From positions 62,001 to 126,000 of the forward strand of contig NZ_JABBXA010000016.1 in NCBI RefSeq assembly GCF_014161445.1: a stretch of 64,000 nucleotides of DNA, written 5' to 3'. The translations under genes and the position numbers were made by a program. The number at the start of each line of letters is the position of its first letter. The first letter of the stretch is position 1. This stretch comes from Microbispora sp. H13382 (GTDB lineage Bacteria; Actinomycetota; Actinomycetes; Streptosporangiales; Streptosporangiaceae). Below the pieces are notes generated by a model that ran no database searches, was not told the DNA's origin, and saw only the letters and a program-made list of their open reading frames with translations. Of the stretch, positions 19,020 through 28,489 are shown piece by piece.

Positions 19020-20939
19020 CCGGTCGGCGAGCGTGGCCGCGTCGCTGACCTTGAGGCCGCCGTCGGACAGGGTCCACAGGTCGTCGCCGATGACGAGGGA
19101 ACGGCGGATGCCCTGGTCGGCGGGGGCGAAGTCGCTCCTGGCGGGCTGCCGCGGGTGGCTGACGACGCCCAGCTTGGTGATCTCACGGTCGCCCACCCGC
19201 AGGGCGAGGGCCGAGCTGCCCGCGATCCCGCCGTCGGCCCAGTTCGCGAGCGGGAGTACGGCCAGCCCGGTGGCGGGCCAGTAGAGGAAGGCATGCGGGT
19301 CCCACTCGGCCTCGGAGCCGGACTGCTCCTGGTGGAACCGCGACAGCACGGCGGGCGCGGCCGGGTCGGCGACGTCGAACAGCGAGATCTGCGTGCCGAG
19401 CATGCGGCCCTCCCCGCTCGCCTCCTGGCCGATGCCGATCAGCCGCCCCTCGCCCGCCGGGTGGAGATAGGCGGAGAAGCCGGTGATCTTCAACTCGCCG
19501 GTGACCTTCGGCGCGGCCGGGTCCCGCAGGTCCAGCGCGTACAGGGGGTCGGTCTGGCGGAACGTCACCACGTAGCCGAGGCCGTCCATGAACCGGACCG
19601 AGTAGATCCGCTCGCCCCTGCCGAGGCCCGTCACCGAGCCGGTTTGTGCGAGTGTGCCGGCGTCGAGCACGTACACGCCGCTCTCGCTGCCGCCCGGGCT
19701 CGCGCCGAACACCTCCGCGCCGCTGGTCGTCGCCACCCGCAGATGGCCGTCGTACTCCGACAGGGAGTACTGGTTCAGCAGCCGGCCCGGCACCGATCCG
19801 GAGGTGACGTAGCGCGGGGCGCCGGGGGCGGAGACGTCGAAGCGGTGCACCTCCGTGCGCTCGGGTGGCGCCTGGGGCGTGGCGGCCGAGGCGTCGGGCA
19901 TCGGCACCACGTCGACCGGGCGGGCCGCCCACCAGCGGGGATTGCTGGTGACGTAGAGGCTGCCCGCGGCGCCGTACACGGTGTCCCCGTCGGCCGCGAC
20001 CGCGATCGGGGTGAGTGAGCCGAACGGCGTGGCGGCGGCCAGATCGATCGTGTGGACGGTCAGCATCGAGGTGCCGGTGAACTGCTCGGGGTGGCTGACC
20101 CGGTCGCAGCCGACCCGCTCGGTGCGGCTCGCGCCGCCGGACTCGACGTCGTACGACGGCAGCCACGCGTCGGCGGGGGCGGACAGCACGGCCTGACGGT
20201 TGCCTTCGAGCAGATCCTTGTCCGGCTCGTTCTGCTTCGGCGCCGGGAAGGCGATCGCCGGCTGGGACCGGACGACGAGCCGCACCGTGGAGCCGGTCTG
20301 CCGGGCGTCGACGTGCTGCCCCCGCACGGTCATCGCGCCGAGGACGCGCGGCTCGCCGGACAGGTCCACGAGCACGTATCTCGGGCCGCCGGGACCGACC
20401 CCGGTCTTGGCCGTCGCCCCGAACGGGATGATCCCGCCGCCCTGGAACAGCACGAGCGCGCGGTCGCCGTGGACCAGCAGGTCGGCCTGGGCCCACGACT
20501 GGTCCTCGGCGACGAGACGCAGCGTTCCGGTGACCTTCCGGCTCCTCGCGTCCACGACGCGCAGCACGCCTCTCGTGACCGTGATCACCCGATTGCCGTC
20601 GGTCTTGACCAGGTCGGGCTCGTCCACACCCGCCTCGTGCGTGTTCGTGGTCGAGTGCGACGGCTGCTCGGACGTCGCCTCCTTGGCGGCGGCGACGTCG
20701 GATCGGGCCGCGAAGAGCATGTTCTCCCCGAAGCCCCAGGGGGTCACGTTCCGCGCGGCCGCCTGCCGTAGCCCTTCGGTCAGCTCGTCACAGTCGGTGT
20801 AGGCGACGAGCCGCACCTTGCCGGTCAGGTCGGCCGGAGAGGGCGGGAAGTCCTGTGCCGTACGGCCACCCGCGCAGCCCGTGGCTCCCGTGGCCAGCAG
20901 CGCGGCGAGAACGCCCGCCGTACGAATCGATGTCCTCAT
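18999..20939 (-). CDS. Secreted beta-propeller domain lipoprotein
   Basis: 646 residues. The N-terminal signal peptide (MRTSIRTAGVLAALL, then ATGATGC) ends in a lipobox-like cysteine near residue 22, predicting an extracellular lipoprotein. The rest matches the family of secreted proteins with a C-terminal beta-propeller domain. Typical stretches are DEPDLVKTDGNRVITVTRG near residue 110, RIYSVRFMDGLGYVVTFRQTDPLYALDLRDPAAPKV-like blades, and FSAYLHPAGEGRLIGIGQEASGEG near 490. Function is unknown. The C-terminal SDAATLADRAWIPFA looks native to this family, so the shared tail probably originated here. It is divergent from the TetR gene. Confidence 0.88.
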   Translation of the reverse strand: MRTSIRTAGVLAALLATGATGCAGGRTAQDFPPSPADLTGKVRLVAYTDCDELTEGLRQAAARNVTPWGFGENMLFAARSDVAAAKEATSEQPSHSTTNTHEAGVDEPDLVKTDGNRVITVTRGVLRVVDARSRKVTGTLRLVAEDQSWAQADLLVHGDRALVLFQGGGIIPFGATAKTGVGPGGPRYVLVDLSGEPRVLGAMTVRGQHVDARQTGSTVRLVVRSQPAIAFPAPKQNEPDKDLLEGNRQAVLSAPADAWLPSYDVESGGASRTERVGCDRVSHPEQFTGTSMLTVHTIDLAAATPFGSLTPIAVAADGDTVYGAAGSLYVTSNPRWWAARPVDVVPMPDASAATPQAPPERTEVHRFDVSAPGAPRYVTSGSVPGRLLNQYSLSEYDGHLRVATTSGAEVFGASPGGSESGVYVLDAGTLAQTGSVTGLGRGERIYSVRFMDGLGYVVTFRQTDPLYALDLRDPAAPKVTGELKITGFSAYLHPAGEGRLIGIGQEASGEGRMLGTQISLFDVADPAAPAVLSRFHQEQSGSEAEWDPHAFLYWPATGLAVLPLANWADGGIAGSSALALRVGDREITKLGVVSHPRQPARSDFAPADQGIRRSLVIGDDLWTLSDGGLKVSDAATLADRAWIPFA

Positions 20940-21000
20940 GCCCCCAAGACGGATCGGATTCCGCTCCGGTTCGACGTTCCTTCAGCCTTGGAGTCCAAGA

Positions 21001-21006
21001 TACAAT
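21001..21006 (+). promoter_or_regulatory. Candidate -10 of the TetR gene
   Basis: TACAAT, 50 bp before the TetR start and just upstream of the operator-like palindrome at 21011-21035. The -35 region is weak. Confidence 0.4.
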
Positions 21007-21010
21007 CTAG

Positions 21011-21035
21011 GGGCATTAGGAAAAAGCTAATGTCC
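21011..21035. promoter_or_regulatory. Probable TetR autoregulatory operator
   Basis: Inverted repeat GGGCATTAG (21011-21019), 7-bp spacer, CTAATGTCC (21027-21035), with one mismatch. It lies over the expected transcription start of the TetR-hydrolase operon and between it and the divergent beta-propeller gene. Confidence 0.65.
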
Positions 21036-21055
21036 TTAGGAAGAGGGGTGGGCGC

Positions 21056-21649
21056 ATGGGGCGGGCCGGGTTGACGGCGGATCGGGTGACGCTCGCCGGT
21101 GCCGAGCTGGCGGACGAGGCCGGGCTCGACCACGTGACCATGTCGGCGGTGGCGCGGCGGCTCGGGGTGAAGGACGCCAGTCTCTACGCGCACGTACGCA
21201 ACCTGGAGGACCTGCGCGGGCGGATCGCGCTGCTGGCGGCGGACGAGAAGACCCTCCGCATCGCGGAGGCGATCGCCGGGCGGGCCGGGAAGGACGCGCT
21301 GGTCGCGTACGCGAACGCCTGGCGGCAGTACGCCCACGACCACCCGGGCCGATACATGGCGACGCAGATCCCGATACAGATCGATCCCGAGCTCGTGGCC
21401 CGGGCGCCCGGGCCACGACGCGCCGTCGAGCTGACCTACGGCATGCTGCGCGCCTACGCGCTGGCGGAACCCGACCTGACCGACGCGGTCCGGCTGATGC
21501 GCAGCACGCTGCACGGCTTCACGAGTCTCGAGGCCGCGGGCGGGTTCGCGCACGCGCGGCCGGCGGAGGACTCGTGGGTCCGCTGCCTCGACGCCCTGCA
21601 CACCCTCCTTGAGCACTGGCCCCCGCGCGACGAAGGAGACCCCGCATGA
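21056..21649 (+). CDS. TetR-family transcriptional regulator (WHG-type C-terminal domain)
   Basis: 197 residues. The N-terminal helix-turn-helix is VTMSAVARRLGVKDASLYAHVRNLEDLRGRIA (about residues 28-60). The C-terminal part with AYANAWRQYAHDHPGRYMATQ and LRSTLHGFTSLEAAGGF fits the TetR_C_33/WHG effector domain. The stop overlaps the start of the hydrolase gene (ATGA), so the two are one operon, probably repressed by this protein at 21011-21035. The hydrolase probably acts on the inducer or a related compound (inference). Confidence 0.92.
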   Translation: MGRAGLTADRVTLAGAELADEAGLDHVTMSAVARRLGVKDASLYAHVRNLEDLRGRIALLAADEKTLRIAEAIAGRAGKDALVAYANAWRQYAHDHPGRYMATQIPIQIDPELVARAPGPRRAVELTYGMLRAYALAEPDLTDAVRLMRSTLHGFTSLEAAGGFAHARPAEDSWVRCLDALHTLLEHWPPRDEGDPA

Positions 21650-22533
21650 CCAGCCCGACCACCGGCCGCCTGCGCGTGGACGGCGCCACCCTGCACTACG
21701 AGGTGCGCGGCACGGGCCCGCTCCTGCTGCTGATCCCCGGCGGCACGGGCGGCGCGGCCGCCTACGACGGGGTCGCCGACGACCTGGCCACCGATTACAC
21801 GGTCGCGTCCTACGATCCGCGCGGCCTCACCCGCAGCCCTCTGGACGACCCGGAGGCCGAGCAGTCGGTCGCGCGGCACGCCGACGACGCGGTGCGGCTG
21901 CTGGACCTGCTGTCTCCGGGCGCGCCCGCCCGCGTGGCCGGCTGCAGCTCCGGCGCGATCGTCGCCCTGCACCTGCTCACCGCCCATCCCGAGCGCGTCG
22001 AACGCGTCGTGGCGCACGAGCCGCCGGTGGTCGAGGTGCTGCCGGACGCCGCCGAGCACCGGGCGCTGCTCGCCCGCGTCGGGGACACGTTCCGCCGGGA
22101 GGGGCTGATGCCCGCGGCCGCGGTGTTCGCGGCCGGTCTCAGGCGCCCCGGCGCCGGCCCAGTCGACGCCCCAGTCGACGCCCCAGTCGACGCCCCGGCC
22201 GACGCCCCCGCCGGCTCCCGGGCGGCCACCGAGTTGCCACCACAGGCGGCGGCCCGAGCCGAGCGGACGATGGCGGACATGTCCTACTTCCTCGGGCGTA
22301 TCGTGCCGAGCTTCATGGCGTACACGCCGGACGTGGCCCGCCTGGAGGCCCTGTCGGACCGGCTCGTGCTCGCGGCCGGAGCGGACTCACGCGGTGAGCT
22401 GCCCTACCGTCCCGCCGCCTTCCTGGCCGAACGCTTCGGCACGGAGCTCGTCCACTTCCCCGGCGGGCACACGGGGCTCACCACGCATCCCGCGGAGTTC
22501 GGGAAGACGCTCCGCGCGGTGCTGAGCGCGTAA
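21646..22533 (+). CDS. Alpha/beta hydrolase
   Basis: 295 residues of the classic fold. HYEVRGTGPLLLLIPGGTGG supplies the oxyanion strand, the nucleophile elbow is GCSSGA (Ser near residue 106), and the late histidine is in HFPGGHTGLTTHP. A cap insertion near residues 170-190 contains VDAP units from a 12-bp tandem repeat. It is co-transcribed with the TetR gene upstream. The substrate is unknown; the family includes esterases, lactonases and haloalkane-type enzymes. Confidence 0.88.
   Translation: MTSPTTGRLRVDGATLHYEVRGTGPLLLLIPGGTGGAAAYDGVADDLATDYTVASYDPRGLTRSPLDDPEAEQSVARHADDAVRLLDLLSPGAPARVAGCSSGAIVALHLLTAHPERVERVVAHEPPVVEVLPDAAEHRALLARVGDTFRREGLMPAAAVFAAGLRRPGAGPVDAPVDAPVDAPADAPAGSRAATELPPQAAARAERTMADMSYFLGRIVPSFMAYTPDVARLEALSDRLVLAAGADSRGELPYRPAAFLAERFGTELVHFPGGHTGLTTHPAEFGKTLRAVLSA
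22159..22206 (+). repeat. 12-bp tandem repeat within the hydrolase gene
   Basis: Three identical units CCAGTCGACGCC and one variant, encoding PVDA units within the cap region of the hydrolase. Confidence 0.9.
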
Positions 22534-22596
22534 CCGCGGCGCGAGGGTGATTACTTACCGGTAGCCACGAGCGGAGCTCCGGAATATTCTTCCGCC

Positions 22597-24153
22597 ATGG
22601 GTGCCATGAATCGGACGCTCGACGCGGCCATGGTCGACCGGATCCTCACGCACGTCTCCTCGGAGGGCAAGACGCGGGAGATCCTCGCGCCGTTCACCGG
22701 CGAGGTCCTGGCCGAGGTCCCGATCTCCACCCCCGAGGACGTCCGGGCGGCTTACGCGAGGGCCAGGCAGGCGCAGGAGGCCTGGGCGGCGCTGCCGGTC
22801 CGGGAGCGGATCAGGCCCTTCCTGCGGCTCCACGACGCGATGCTCGACCGCCGCCAGGAGTTGCTCGACATCGTGCAGTGGGAGACCGGCAAGGCGCGGC
22901 GCCACGCGTACGAGGAAGTGGCGGACGTGGCGGGCTGCACGCTCTACTACGCGCGGCGGGCACCCGGGCTGCTGGAGCCGCAGCGCAGGCAGGGCATCTT
23001 CCCGATCGCCACCCGGGCCACCGAGCTGCGCCATCCCAAGGGCACGGTCGCGGTGATCAGCCCGTGGAACTACCCGCTGGCCCTGGGCGTCACCGACGTG
23101 GTCCCCGCCCTGATCGCGGGCAACGCGGTCGTGCACAAGCCGGACATCCAGACCCCGCTGTCCACGCTGTGGACGATCGACCTGCTGGCCGAGCTGGGCA
23201 TGCCGCGCGACATCTGGCAGGTCGTGCTCGGCGATCCGGAGGACATCGGCGACCCGCTGATCGACGGCGCGGACTACGTCGCGTTCACCGGCTCGACGCG
23301 CGGCGGGCGCAGGATCGCCGAGGAGGCGGCCAAGCGGCTCATCGGCTGCTCGCTGGAGCTCGGCGGCAAGAACCCGATGATCGTGCTCGACGACGCCGAC
23401 CTCGACGTCGCCGCGCAGGGCGCGATCCGGGCCTGCTTCACCAACGCCGGGCAGCTGTGCATCTCGATCGAGCGGCTCTACGTGCACGAGGCCGTCGCCG
23501 GTGCCTTCCGCGACAAGTTCGTGCGGGCGGTGGAGAACATGAAGATCGGCCCAGGTCTCGACTGGGACCTGCAGATGGGCTCGCTCACCTCGCAGCGGCA
23601 GCTCGACGGGGTCACCGCGCACGTCGAGGACGCGGTCGCCAAGGGCGCCACCGTGCTGACGGGCGGCAGGCCGCGTCCCGACCTCGGCCCGTTCTTCTAC
23701 GAGCCGACCGTCCTCGACGGCGTCGGTGAGGAGATGGCCGTCTGCCGGGACGAGACGTTCGGACCGGTCGTGTCGCTCTACCGCTTCAGGGACGAGGATG
23801 AGGCGGTCCACGCGGCCAACGACACGGCGTACGGGCTGAACGCCTCGATCTGGACCGGGGACGTCGCGCGGGGCCGCCGTCTCGCCGCCCGGATCAAGGC
23901 GGGCACCGTCAACATCAACGAGGGGTACGGCTCGGCGTACGCGTCCTACGACGCGCCGATGGGCGGGATGAAGTCGTCCGGGCTCGGCCGCCGCCACGGG
24001 ACCGAGGGCCTGCTGAGGTACACGGAGGTCCAGACGGTGGCGAGCCAGGCCACGTGGCTGGGCTTCGAGCCGATCCTCGGCATGACCTACGACAGGTACG
24101 CCGACACGCTCGCGGGGCTGCTCAAGACGATGAAGCGGCTGCACCTCAAGTGA
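22597..24153 (+). CDS. gabD2: Succinate-semialdehyde dehydrogenase (NADP+)-type aldehyde dehydrogenase
   Basis: 518 residues. An aldehyde dehydrogenase with ISPWNYPLALG, the general-base glutamate in SLELGGKNPMIVL and the catalytic cysteine in NAGQLCISIERLYV; DETFGPVVSLYRF and GGMKSSGLGRRHGTEGLLRYTE complete the fold. The C-terminal stretch WLGFEPILGMTYDRYADTLAGLLK resembles actinobacterial succinic-semialdehyde dehydrogenases (GabD2 of mycobacteria), which feed succinate to the citric acid cycle. It precedes the GMC oxidoreductase by 13 bp, and the pair is probably co-transcribed. Exact substrate is not fixed by sequence. Confidence 0.85.
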   Translation: MGAMNRTLDAAMVDRILTHVSSEGKTREILAPFTGEVLAEVPISTPEDVRAAYARARQAQEAWAALPVRERIRPFLRLHDAMLDRRQELLDIVQWETGKARRHAYEEVADVAGCTLYYARRAPGLLEPQRRQGIFPIATRATELRHPKGTVAVISPWNYPLALGVTDVVPALIAGNAVVHKPDIQTPLSTLWTIDLLAELGMPRDIWQVVLGDPEDIGDPLIDGADYVAFTGSTRGGRRIAEEAAKRLIGCSLELGGKNPMIVLDDADLDVAAQGAIRACFTNAGQLCISIERLYVHEAVAGAFRDKFVRAVENMKIGPGLDWDLQMGSLTSQRQLDGVTAHVEDAVAKGATVLTGGRPRPDLGPFFYEPTVLDGVGEEMAVCRDETFGPVVSLYRFRDEDEAVHAANDTAYGLNASIWTGDVARGRRLAARIKAGTVNINEGYGSAYASYDAPMGGMKSSGLGRRHGTEGLLRYTEVQTVASQATWLGFEPILGMTYDRYADTLAGLLKTMKRLHLK

Positions 24154-24166
24154 GAAAGGCGGGGCG

Positions 24167-25885
24167 TTGGACTACGACGTCGCGGTGATCGGGTCGGGAT
24201 TCGGCGGGAGCGTGGCCGCGCTGCGGCTCACCGAGAAGGGATACTCGGTCGGCGTCCTGGAGGCCGGCCGGCGGTTCGACGAGAAGACCTTCCCCAAGAC
24301 CTCCTGGCGGGCCAGGGACTTCGTGTTCGCACCCGCGCTCGGCCTGAAGGGCATCCAGCGCTTCCACGTCCTGCGCGGGCCCAACGGGGTGATGGTGATG
24401 GCCGGCGCCGGGGTCGGGGGCGGCTCGCTCGTCTACGCCAACACCCTGTACGAGCCGCTCGACCCGTTCTTCGACGACCCGCAGTGGCGCCACATCACGG
24501 ACTGGAAGGCCGAGCTCGCGCCGTACTACGACCAGGCCAGGCGGATGCTGGGCGTGGTGGAGAACCCGACGGTGACCGCCGCCGACGAGGTGATGAAGAA
24601 GGTCGCCGAGCGGATGGGCGTCGGCCACACCTTCCATCTCGCGCCGGTCGGGGTGTTCTTCGGCGAGCCCGGCGTGGAGGTCGGCGATCCGTACTTCGGC
24701 GGGGTGGGGCCGCGCCGCCGGGGCTGCACCGAGTGCGGCGAGTGCATGACCGGCTGCCGCCACGGCGCCAAGAACATGCTGATCAAGAACTACCTCTATC
24801 TGGCGGAGAAGGCCGGGGCGAGGGTCCATCCCGAGACCACCGTGACCGGCGTACGGCCGATCGAGGGCGGCTACGAGATCACGGTGAGGCGCACGGGACC
24901 GTTCGGCCGCACCCGGACGCTGACCGCCGGGCAGGTGGTCTTCGCCGCCGGCACGTACGGCACGCAGCACCTGCTCCACCGGCTCAGGGCGACGACGCTG
25001 CCGCGCCTGTCGGGCCGGCTGGGCGTGCTGACCCGGACGAACTCCGAGGCCCTCCTCGGCTTCGAGCGGCTCACGGCGAAGGGGGAGAAGCTCAACCGGG
25101 GCGTGGCGATCACCTCCTCGATCCATCCCGACCCCGAGACGCACATCGAGCCGGTCCGGTACGGCGACGGCTCCAACGCCATCGCCGCGCTGCGCACGCT
25201 GCTGATCGACGGGGGCGGCCGGGTCCCGCGCTGGCTGAAGTTCCTCGGCGCGGCGTTGCGGCGGCCCCACCTGGTGCCTCGGCTGTTCAACCACCGCCGC
25301 TGGTCGGAGCGCACGATCATCGCCCTCGTCATGCAGGCCAAGGACAACTCGATCACGCTCTCGCTGAAGGGCGGCAGGCTGAAGGCGGGCCCGGGCCACG
25401 GCGAGCCGAACCCGACCTGGATCCCCGCCGGGCACGAGGCCGTCCGCCTGGCGGCCGAGGAGATCGACGGCCTTGCGGGCGGCTCCTGGCTCGACCTGTT
25501 CGACATCCCCGCCACCGCGCACTTCCTCGGCGGCTGCGCGATCGGCGACTCGCCCGAGACCGGCGTCATCGACCCCTACCACCGGGTCTACGGATACGAG
25601 GGGCTGCACATCGTGGACGGTTCGGCCGTGTCGGCCAACCTCGGCGTGAACCCCTCGCTCACGATCACGGCCCAGGCCGAGCGGGCGATGGCGCTGTGGC
25701 CCAACAAGGGCGAGCCCGACCCCCGGCCCGCCCTCGGCTCCCCGTACGCGCGGCAAACGCCGATCGCGCCCGTGCGGCCGGTCGTCCCGGCGTCCGCGCC
25801 GGGCGCGCTGCGCCTGCCCATCGTGGAGATCATCCACCGCGCGGCCCCCGGCTCCCCGCCCCCGGCAGAGCCCGCGCCCTCCTGA
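24167..25885 (+). CDS. choD: GMC family oxidoreductase, cholesterol oxidase (ChoD)-type
   Basis: 572 residues from a TTG start. The FAD motif is DVAVIGSGFGGSVAALRL; AGAGVGGGSLVYANTLY is a second flavin contact. A cysteine cluster CTECGECMTGC at about residue 190 recalls an iron-sulfur motif and is typical of the ChoD-like subgroup. The C-terminal HFLGGCAIGDSPETGVIDPYH and HIVDGSAVSANLGVNPSLTI complete the GMC domain. In mycobacteria choD follows guaB3 directly; here about 15 kb of other genes separates them. Sterol oxidation is not proven for this group, so the symbol reflects synteny and family only. Confidence 0.82.
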   Translation: MDYDVAVIGSGFGGSVAALRLTEKGYSVGVLEAGRRFDEKTFPKTSWRARDFVFAPALGLKGIQRFHVLRGPNGVMVMAGAGVGGGSLVYANTLYEPLDPFFDDPQWRHITDWKAELAPYYDQARRMLGVVENPTVTAADEVMKKVAERMGVGHTFHLAPVGVFFGEPGVEVGDPYFGGVGPRRRGCTECGECMTGCRHGAKNMLIKNYLYLAEKAGARVHPETTVTGVRPIEGGYEITVRRTGPFGRTRTLTAGQVVFAAGTYGTQHLLHRLRATTLPRLSGRLGVLTRTNSEALLGFERLTAKGEKLNRGVAITSSIHPDPETHIEPVRYGDGSNAIAALRTLLIDGGGRVPRWLKFLGAALRRPHLVPRLFNHRRWSERTIIALVMQAKDNSITLSLKGGRLKAGPGHGEPNPTWIPAGHEAVRLAAEEIDGLAGGSWLDLFDIPATAHFLGGCAIGDSPETGVIDPYHRVYGYEGLHIVDGSAVSANLGVNPSLTITAQAERAMALWPNKGEPDPRPALGSPYARQTPIAPVRPVVPASAPGALRLPIVEIIHRAAPGSPPPAEPAPS

Positions 25886-25941
25886 TCCGGCATCCGATCG
25901 GCCCTATCGTCAAGATCTTCACGGCGGTTTACGCTCGACGC

Positions 25942-26838
25942 GTGCAGGCCGAGGGACCCAGCGGGACCGCGCTCCACACGGCGGCGGCACGCGCCGCGCA
26001 CCTGGTCGTCGACGGCGAGCCGGTCGTCTTCCGCGATCCTCCGGCGTACGCCGTGCTCGGGGAGTGCGCGGCGGATCTGGTGGGCCTTCATCGCGCGATG
26101 GGCGACCATCCCGTGCTCGCCGGGCTGCGCGCGGCCGTCGTCACCCGGAGCCGCTACACCGAGGGGCGCCTGGCCGACGCCGTTCGGCGGGGCGTCCGCC
26201 AGTACGTGATCCTCGGCGCGGGGCTGGACTCCTACGCCTGCCGGTCGGCCTCGGGGCCGGTGGAGGTCTTCGAGGTGGACCACCCGGCCACCCAGCGCTG
26301 GAAACGGGAGGCGTTGAAGCGGGCGGGCCTCCCGGCGCCGCCCCGCCTCACGTACGTCCCCATGGACCTGGAGGACGGCCGCGCGGTCGACCGGCTGGCC
26401 GCGCACGGCTTCGATCTCGCCCGGCCCGCGTTCGTGAGCTGGCTCGGCGTCACCGCGTATCTCACCCGTCAGGCCGTCGCCCGTACGCTGGCCGGGCTCG
26501 GCCGCCTCGCCCTCGGCAGCGAGATCGTCGTGGACCATCTGCTGCCCGAGGACCTGCGCGGCCCGCGCGCCCGGGCGTACGCCGAGACCCTGATGCCGCT
26601 GCTGGCCGAGCGCGGCGAGCCCTGGCAGACGTTCCTGAGCCCGGCGGAGGCGGCGGACCTGCTGGAGGAGCACGGCCTCGAGGTGATCGAGCAGGTGCCG
26701 GAGCGCGACGCCGTCGATCCGGCGTTCTGGGCGCGTTCCGACGCGCTGGCCTCCAGTGAGATCTCGGTGCTGACCCGCGCCCGCCCGCCCGGCCGCCCGC
26801 GCGGCACGGCCGGGCGGGACGCGTCACCGCGCCGATAG
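25942..26838 (+). CDS. SAM-dependent methyltransferase, leucine carboxyl methyltransferase-like (TIGR00027 family)
   Basis: 298 residues from GTG 25942. The family pattern is clear: LHTAAARAAHLV, TRSRYTEGRLADAVRRGVRQYVILGAGLDSYACR (SAM site near residue 95), EVDHPATQRWKREAL and FVSWLGVTAYLTRQAV. Actinobacteria carry many paralogues, usually annotated as O-methyltransferases with unknown substrates. It lies between the GMC oxidoreductase and guaA in the same direction. Confidence 0.87.
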   Translation: MQAEGPSGTALHTAAARAAHLVVDGEPVVFRDPPAYAVLGECAADLVGLHRAMGDHPVLAGLRAAVVTRSRYTEGRLADAVRRGVRQYVILGAGLDSYACRSASGPVEVFEVDHPATQRWKREALKRAGLPAPPRLTYVPMDLEDGRAVDRLAAHGFDLARPAFVSWLGVTAYLTRQAVARTLAGLGRLALGSEIVVDHLLPEDLRGPRARAYAETLMPLLAERGEPWQTFLSPAEAADLLEEHGLEVIEQVPERDAVDPAFWARSDALASSEISVLTRARPPGRPRGTAGRDASPRR

Positions 26839-26880
26839 ACTGGCGTTACCGCCTCGCTGCCTTCATGGGGGTCCTTTCCA

Positions 26881-28428
26881 GTGTCTGAGTTCGACACGGT
26901 CCTCGTCGTGGACTTCGGCGCGCAGTACGCGCAGCTGATCGCACGACGGGTGCGTGAGTGCCACGTCTACTCCGAGATCGTCCCGTCGACCATGCCGGTC
27001 CACGAGATGCTGGAGAAGAAGCCGAAGGCGATCATCCTGTCCGGCGGCCCGTCGTCGGTGTACGCCGTGGGCGCCCCGCCGGTCCCGGACGGCCTGTTCG
27101 AGACCGGGGTGCCGACCTTCGGCATCTGCTACGGCTTCCAGGCCATGGCCCGGGCGCTCGGCGGCGAGGTCGCCAGGACCGACTCCGCCGAGTTCGGCGG
27201 GACCGCGCTCCAGGTGCTCAGGGAGGGCCTGCTGTTCGCCGGGCTGCCCGTGGCGCAGACCGTCTGGATGTCGCACGGCGACTCCGTGGTCGGCGCCCCG
27301 GCCGGGTTCGCCGTCACCGCCTCCACCGACGCCACCCCGGTCGCGGCGATGGAGGACCCCTCCCGCGGCCTGTACGGCGTGCAGTTCCACCCCGAGGTGC
27401 TCCACTCCGAGCACGGGCAGCAGGTGCTCAAGCACTTCCTGGAGGCGGCCGGCTGCCGTCCCTCCTGGACCATGCTCAACATCGTCGAGGACGCCGTCGA
27501 GGCGGTGCGGGCCCAGATCGGTGGCGGCCGGGCGATCTGCGGGCTGTCGGGCGGCGTCGACTCCGCGGTGGCCGCCGCGATCGTGCAGCGGGCCATCGGT
27601 GACCGGCTGACCTGCGTATTCGTCGACCACGGCCTGCTACGCAAGGGCGAGGCCGAGCAGGTCGAGCGCGATTTCGTCGAGGCGACCGGCGTCAAGCTGC
27701 GCGTCGTGGACGCCTCGGAGCGCTTCCTCAAGGCGCTGTCCGGCGTCACCGACCCGGAGGAGAAGCGCAAGATCATCGGCCGGGAGTTCATCCGGGTCTT
27801 CGAGGACGAGGCACGCGCGATCATCGCCGACGGGCCGGTGGACTTCCTCGTGCAGGGCACGCTCTACCCGGACGTGGTCGAGTCGGGCGGCGGCACCGGC
27901 ACCGCGAACATCAAGTCCCACCACAACGTGGGCGGGCTGCCCGAGGACCTCAAGTTCCAGCTGGTCGAGCCGCTGCGCACGCTCTTCAAAGACGAGGTGC
28001 GGCGGGCCGGCGAGGAGCTCGGCCTGCCCCCGGCGATGGTCTGGCGCCAGCCGTTCCCCGGCCCCGGTCTCGGCATCCGGATCATCGGCGAGGTCACCCG
28101 CGATCGCCTCGACCTGCTCCGCGAGGCCGACGCGATCGCCCGCGAGGAGCTCACCCGCGCCGGTCTCGACCGCGACATCTGGCAGTGCCCGGTCGTGCTG
28201 CTGGCCGACGTCCGCTCGGTCGGCGTGCAGGGTGACGGCCGCACCTACGGCCACCCCGTCGTCCTGCGGCCGGTGAGCTCCGAGGACGCCATGACCGCCG
28301 ACTGGTCGCGGGTGCCGTACGACGTGCTGTCGCGCATCTCCACCCGGATCACCAACGAGGTCCGCGAGGTCAACCGGGTGGTCCTCGACGTGACGAGCAA
28401 GCCGCCGGGCACCATCGAGTGGGAGTAA
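26881..28428 (+). CDS. guaA: GMP synthase (glutamine-hydrolysing)
   Basis: 515 residues. It aminates XMP to GMP with glutamine and ATP. The N-terminal class I amidotransferase has its nucleophile in [11 protein letters not shown] and the His/Glu pair in GVQFHPEV. The ATP pyrophosphatase P-loop is [11 protein letters not shown] near residue 222. The C-terminal dimerisation domain has [17 protein letters not shown] and ends PPGTIEWE. The start is GTG 26881. With guaB and guaB3 in the same window this completes the IMP to GMP branch, though about 18 kb apart. Confidence 0.97.
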   Translation: MSEFDTVLVVDFGAQYAQLIARRVRECHVYSEIVPSTMPVHEMLEKKPKAIILSGGPSSVYAVGAPPVPDGLFETGVPTFGICYGFQAMARALGGEVARTDSAEFGGTALQVLREGLLFAGLPVAQTVWMSHGDSVVGAPAGFAVTASTDATPVAAMEDPSRGLYGVQFHPEVLHSEHGQQVLKHFLEAAGCRPSWTMLNIVEDAVEAVRAQIGGGRAICGLSGGVDSAVAAAIVQRAIGDRLTCVFVDHGLLRKGEAEQVERDFVEATGVKLRVVDASERFLKALSGVTDPEEKRKIIGREFIRVFEDEARAIIADGPVDFLVQGTLYPDVVESGGGTGTANIKSHHNVGGLPEDLKFQLVEPLRTLFKDEVRRAGEELGLPPAMVWRQPFPGPGLGIRIIGEVTRDRLDLLREADAIAREELTRAGLDRDIWQCPVVLLADVRSVGVQGDGRTYGHPVVLRPVSSEDAMTADWSRVPYDVLSRISTRITNEVREVNRVVLDVTSKPPGTIEWE

Positions 28429-28429
28429 T

Positions 28430-28467
28430 CCGGGATCGATGAGTTAGATCAACCGGATTGATCCCGG
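28430..28467 (+). terminator. Possible terminator/stem region after guaA
   Basis: CCGGGATC (28430-28437) pairs with GATCCCGG (28460-28467) around a large loop, and a competing inner repeat GATCAA-CCGGA-TTGATC occupies 28447-28463. There is no T run. Confidence 0.3.
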
Positions 28468-28489
28468 CCGTGCTGGATAGGGTATCGCG

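Noticed and set aside
25942-26838. Fusion of the methyltransferase to upstream sequence (open from 24484)
   Set aside because: The upstream part is a shadow of the GMC oxidoreductase; methyltransferase homology begins at about GTG 25942.
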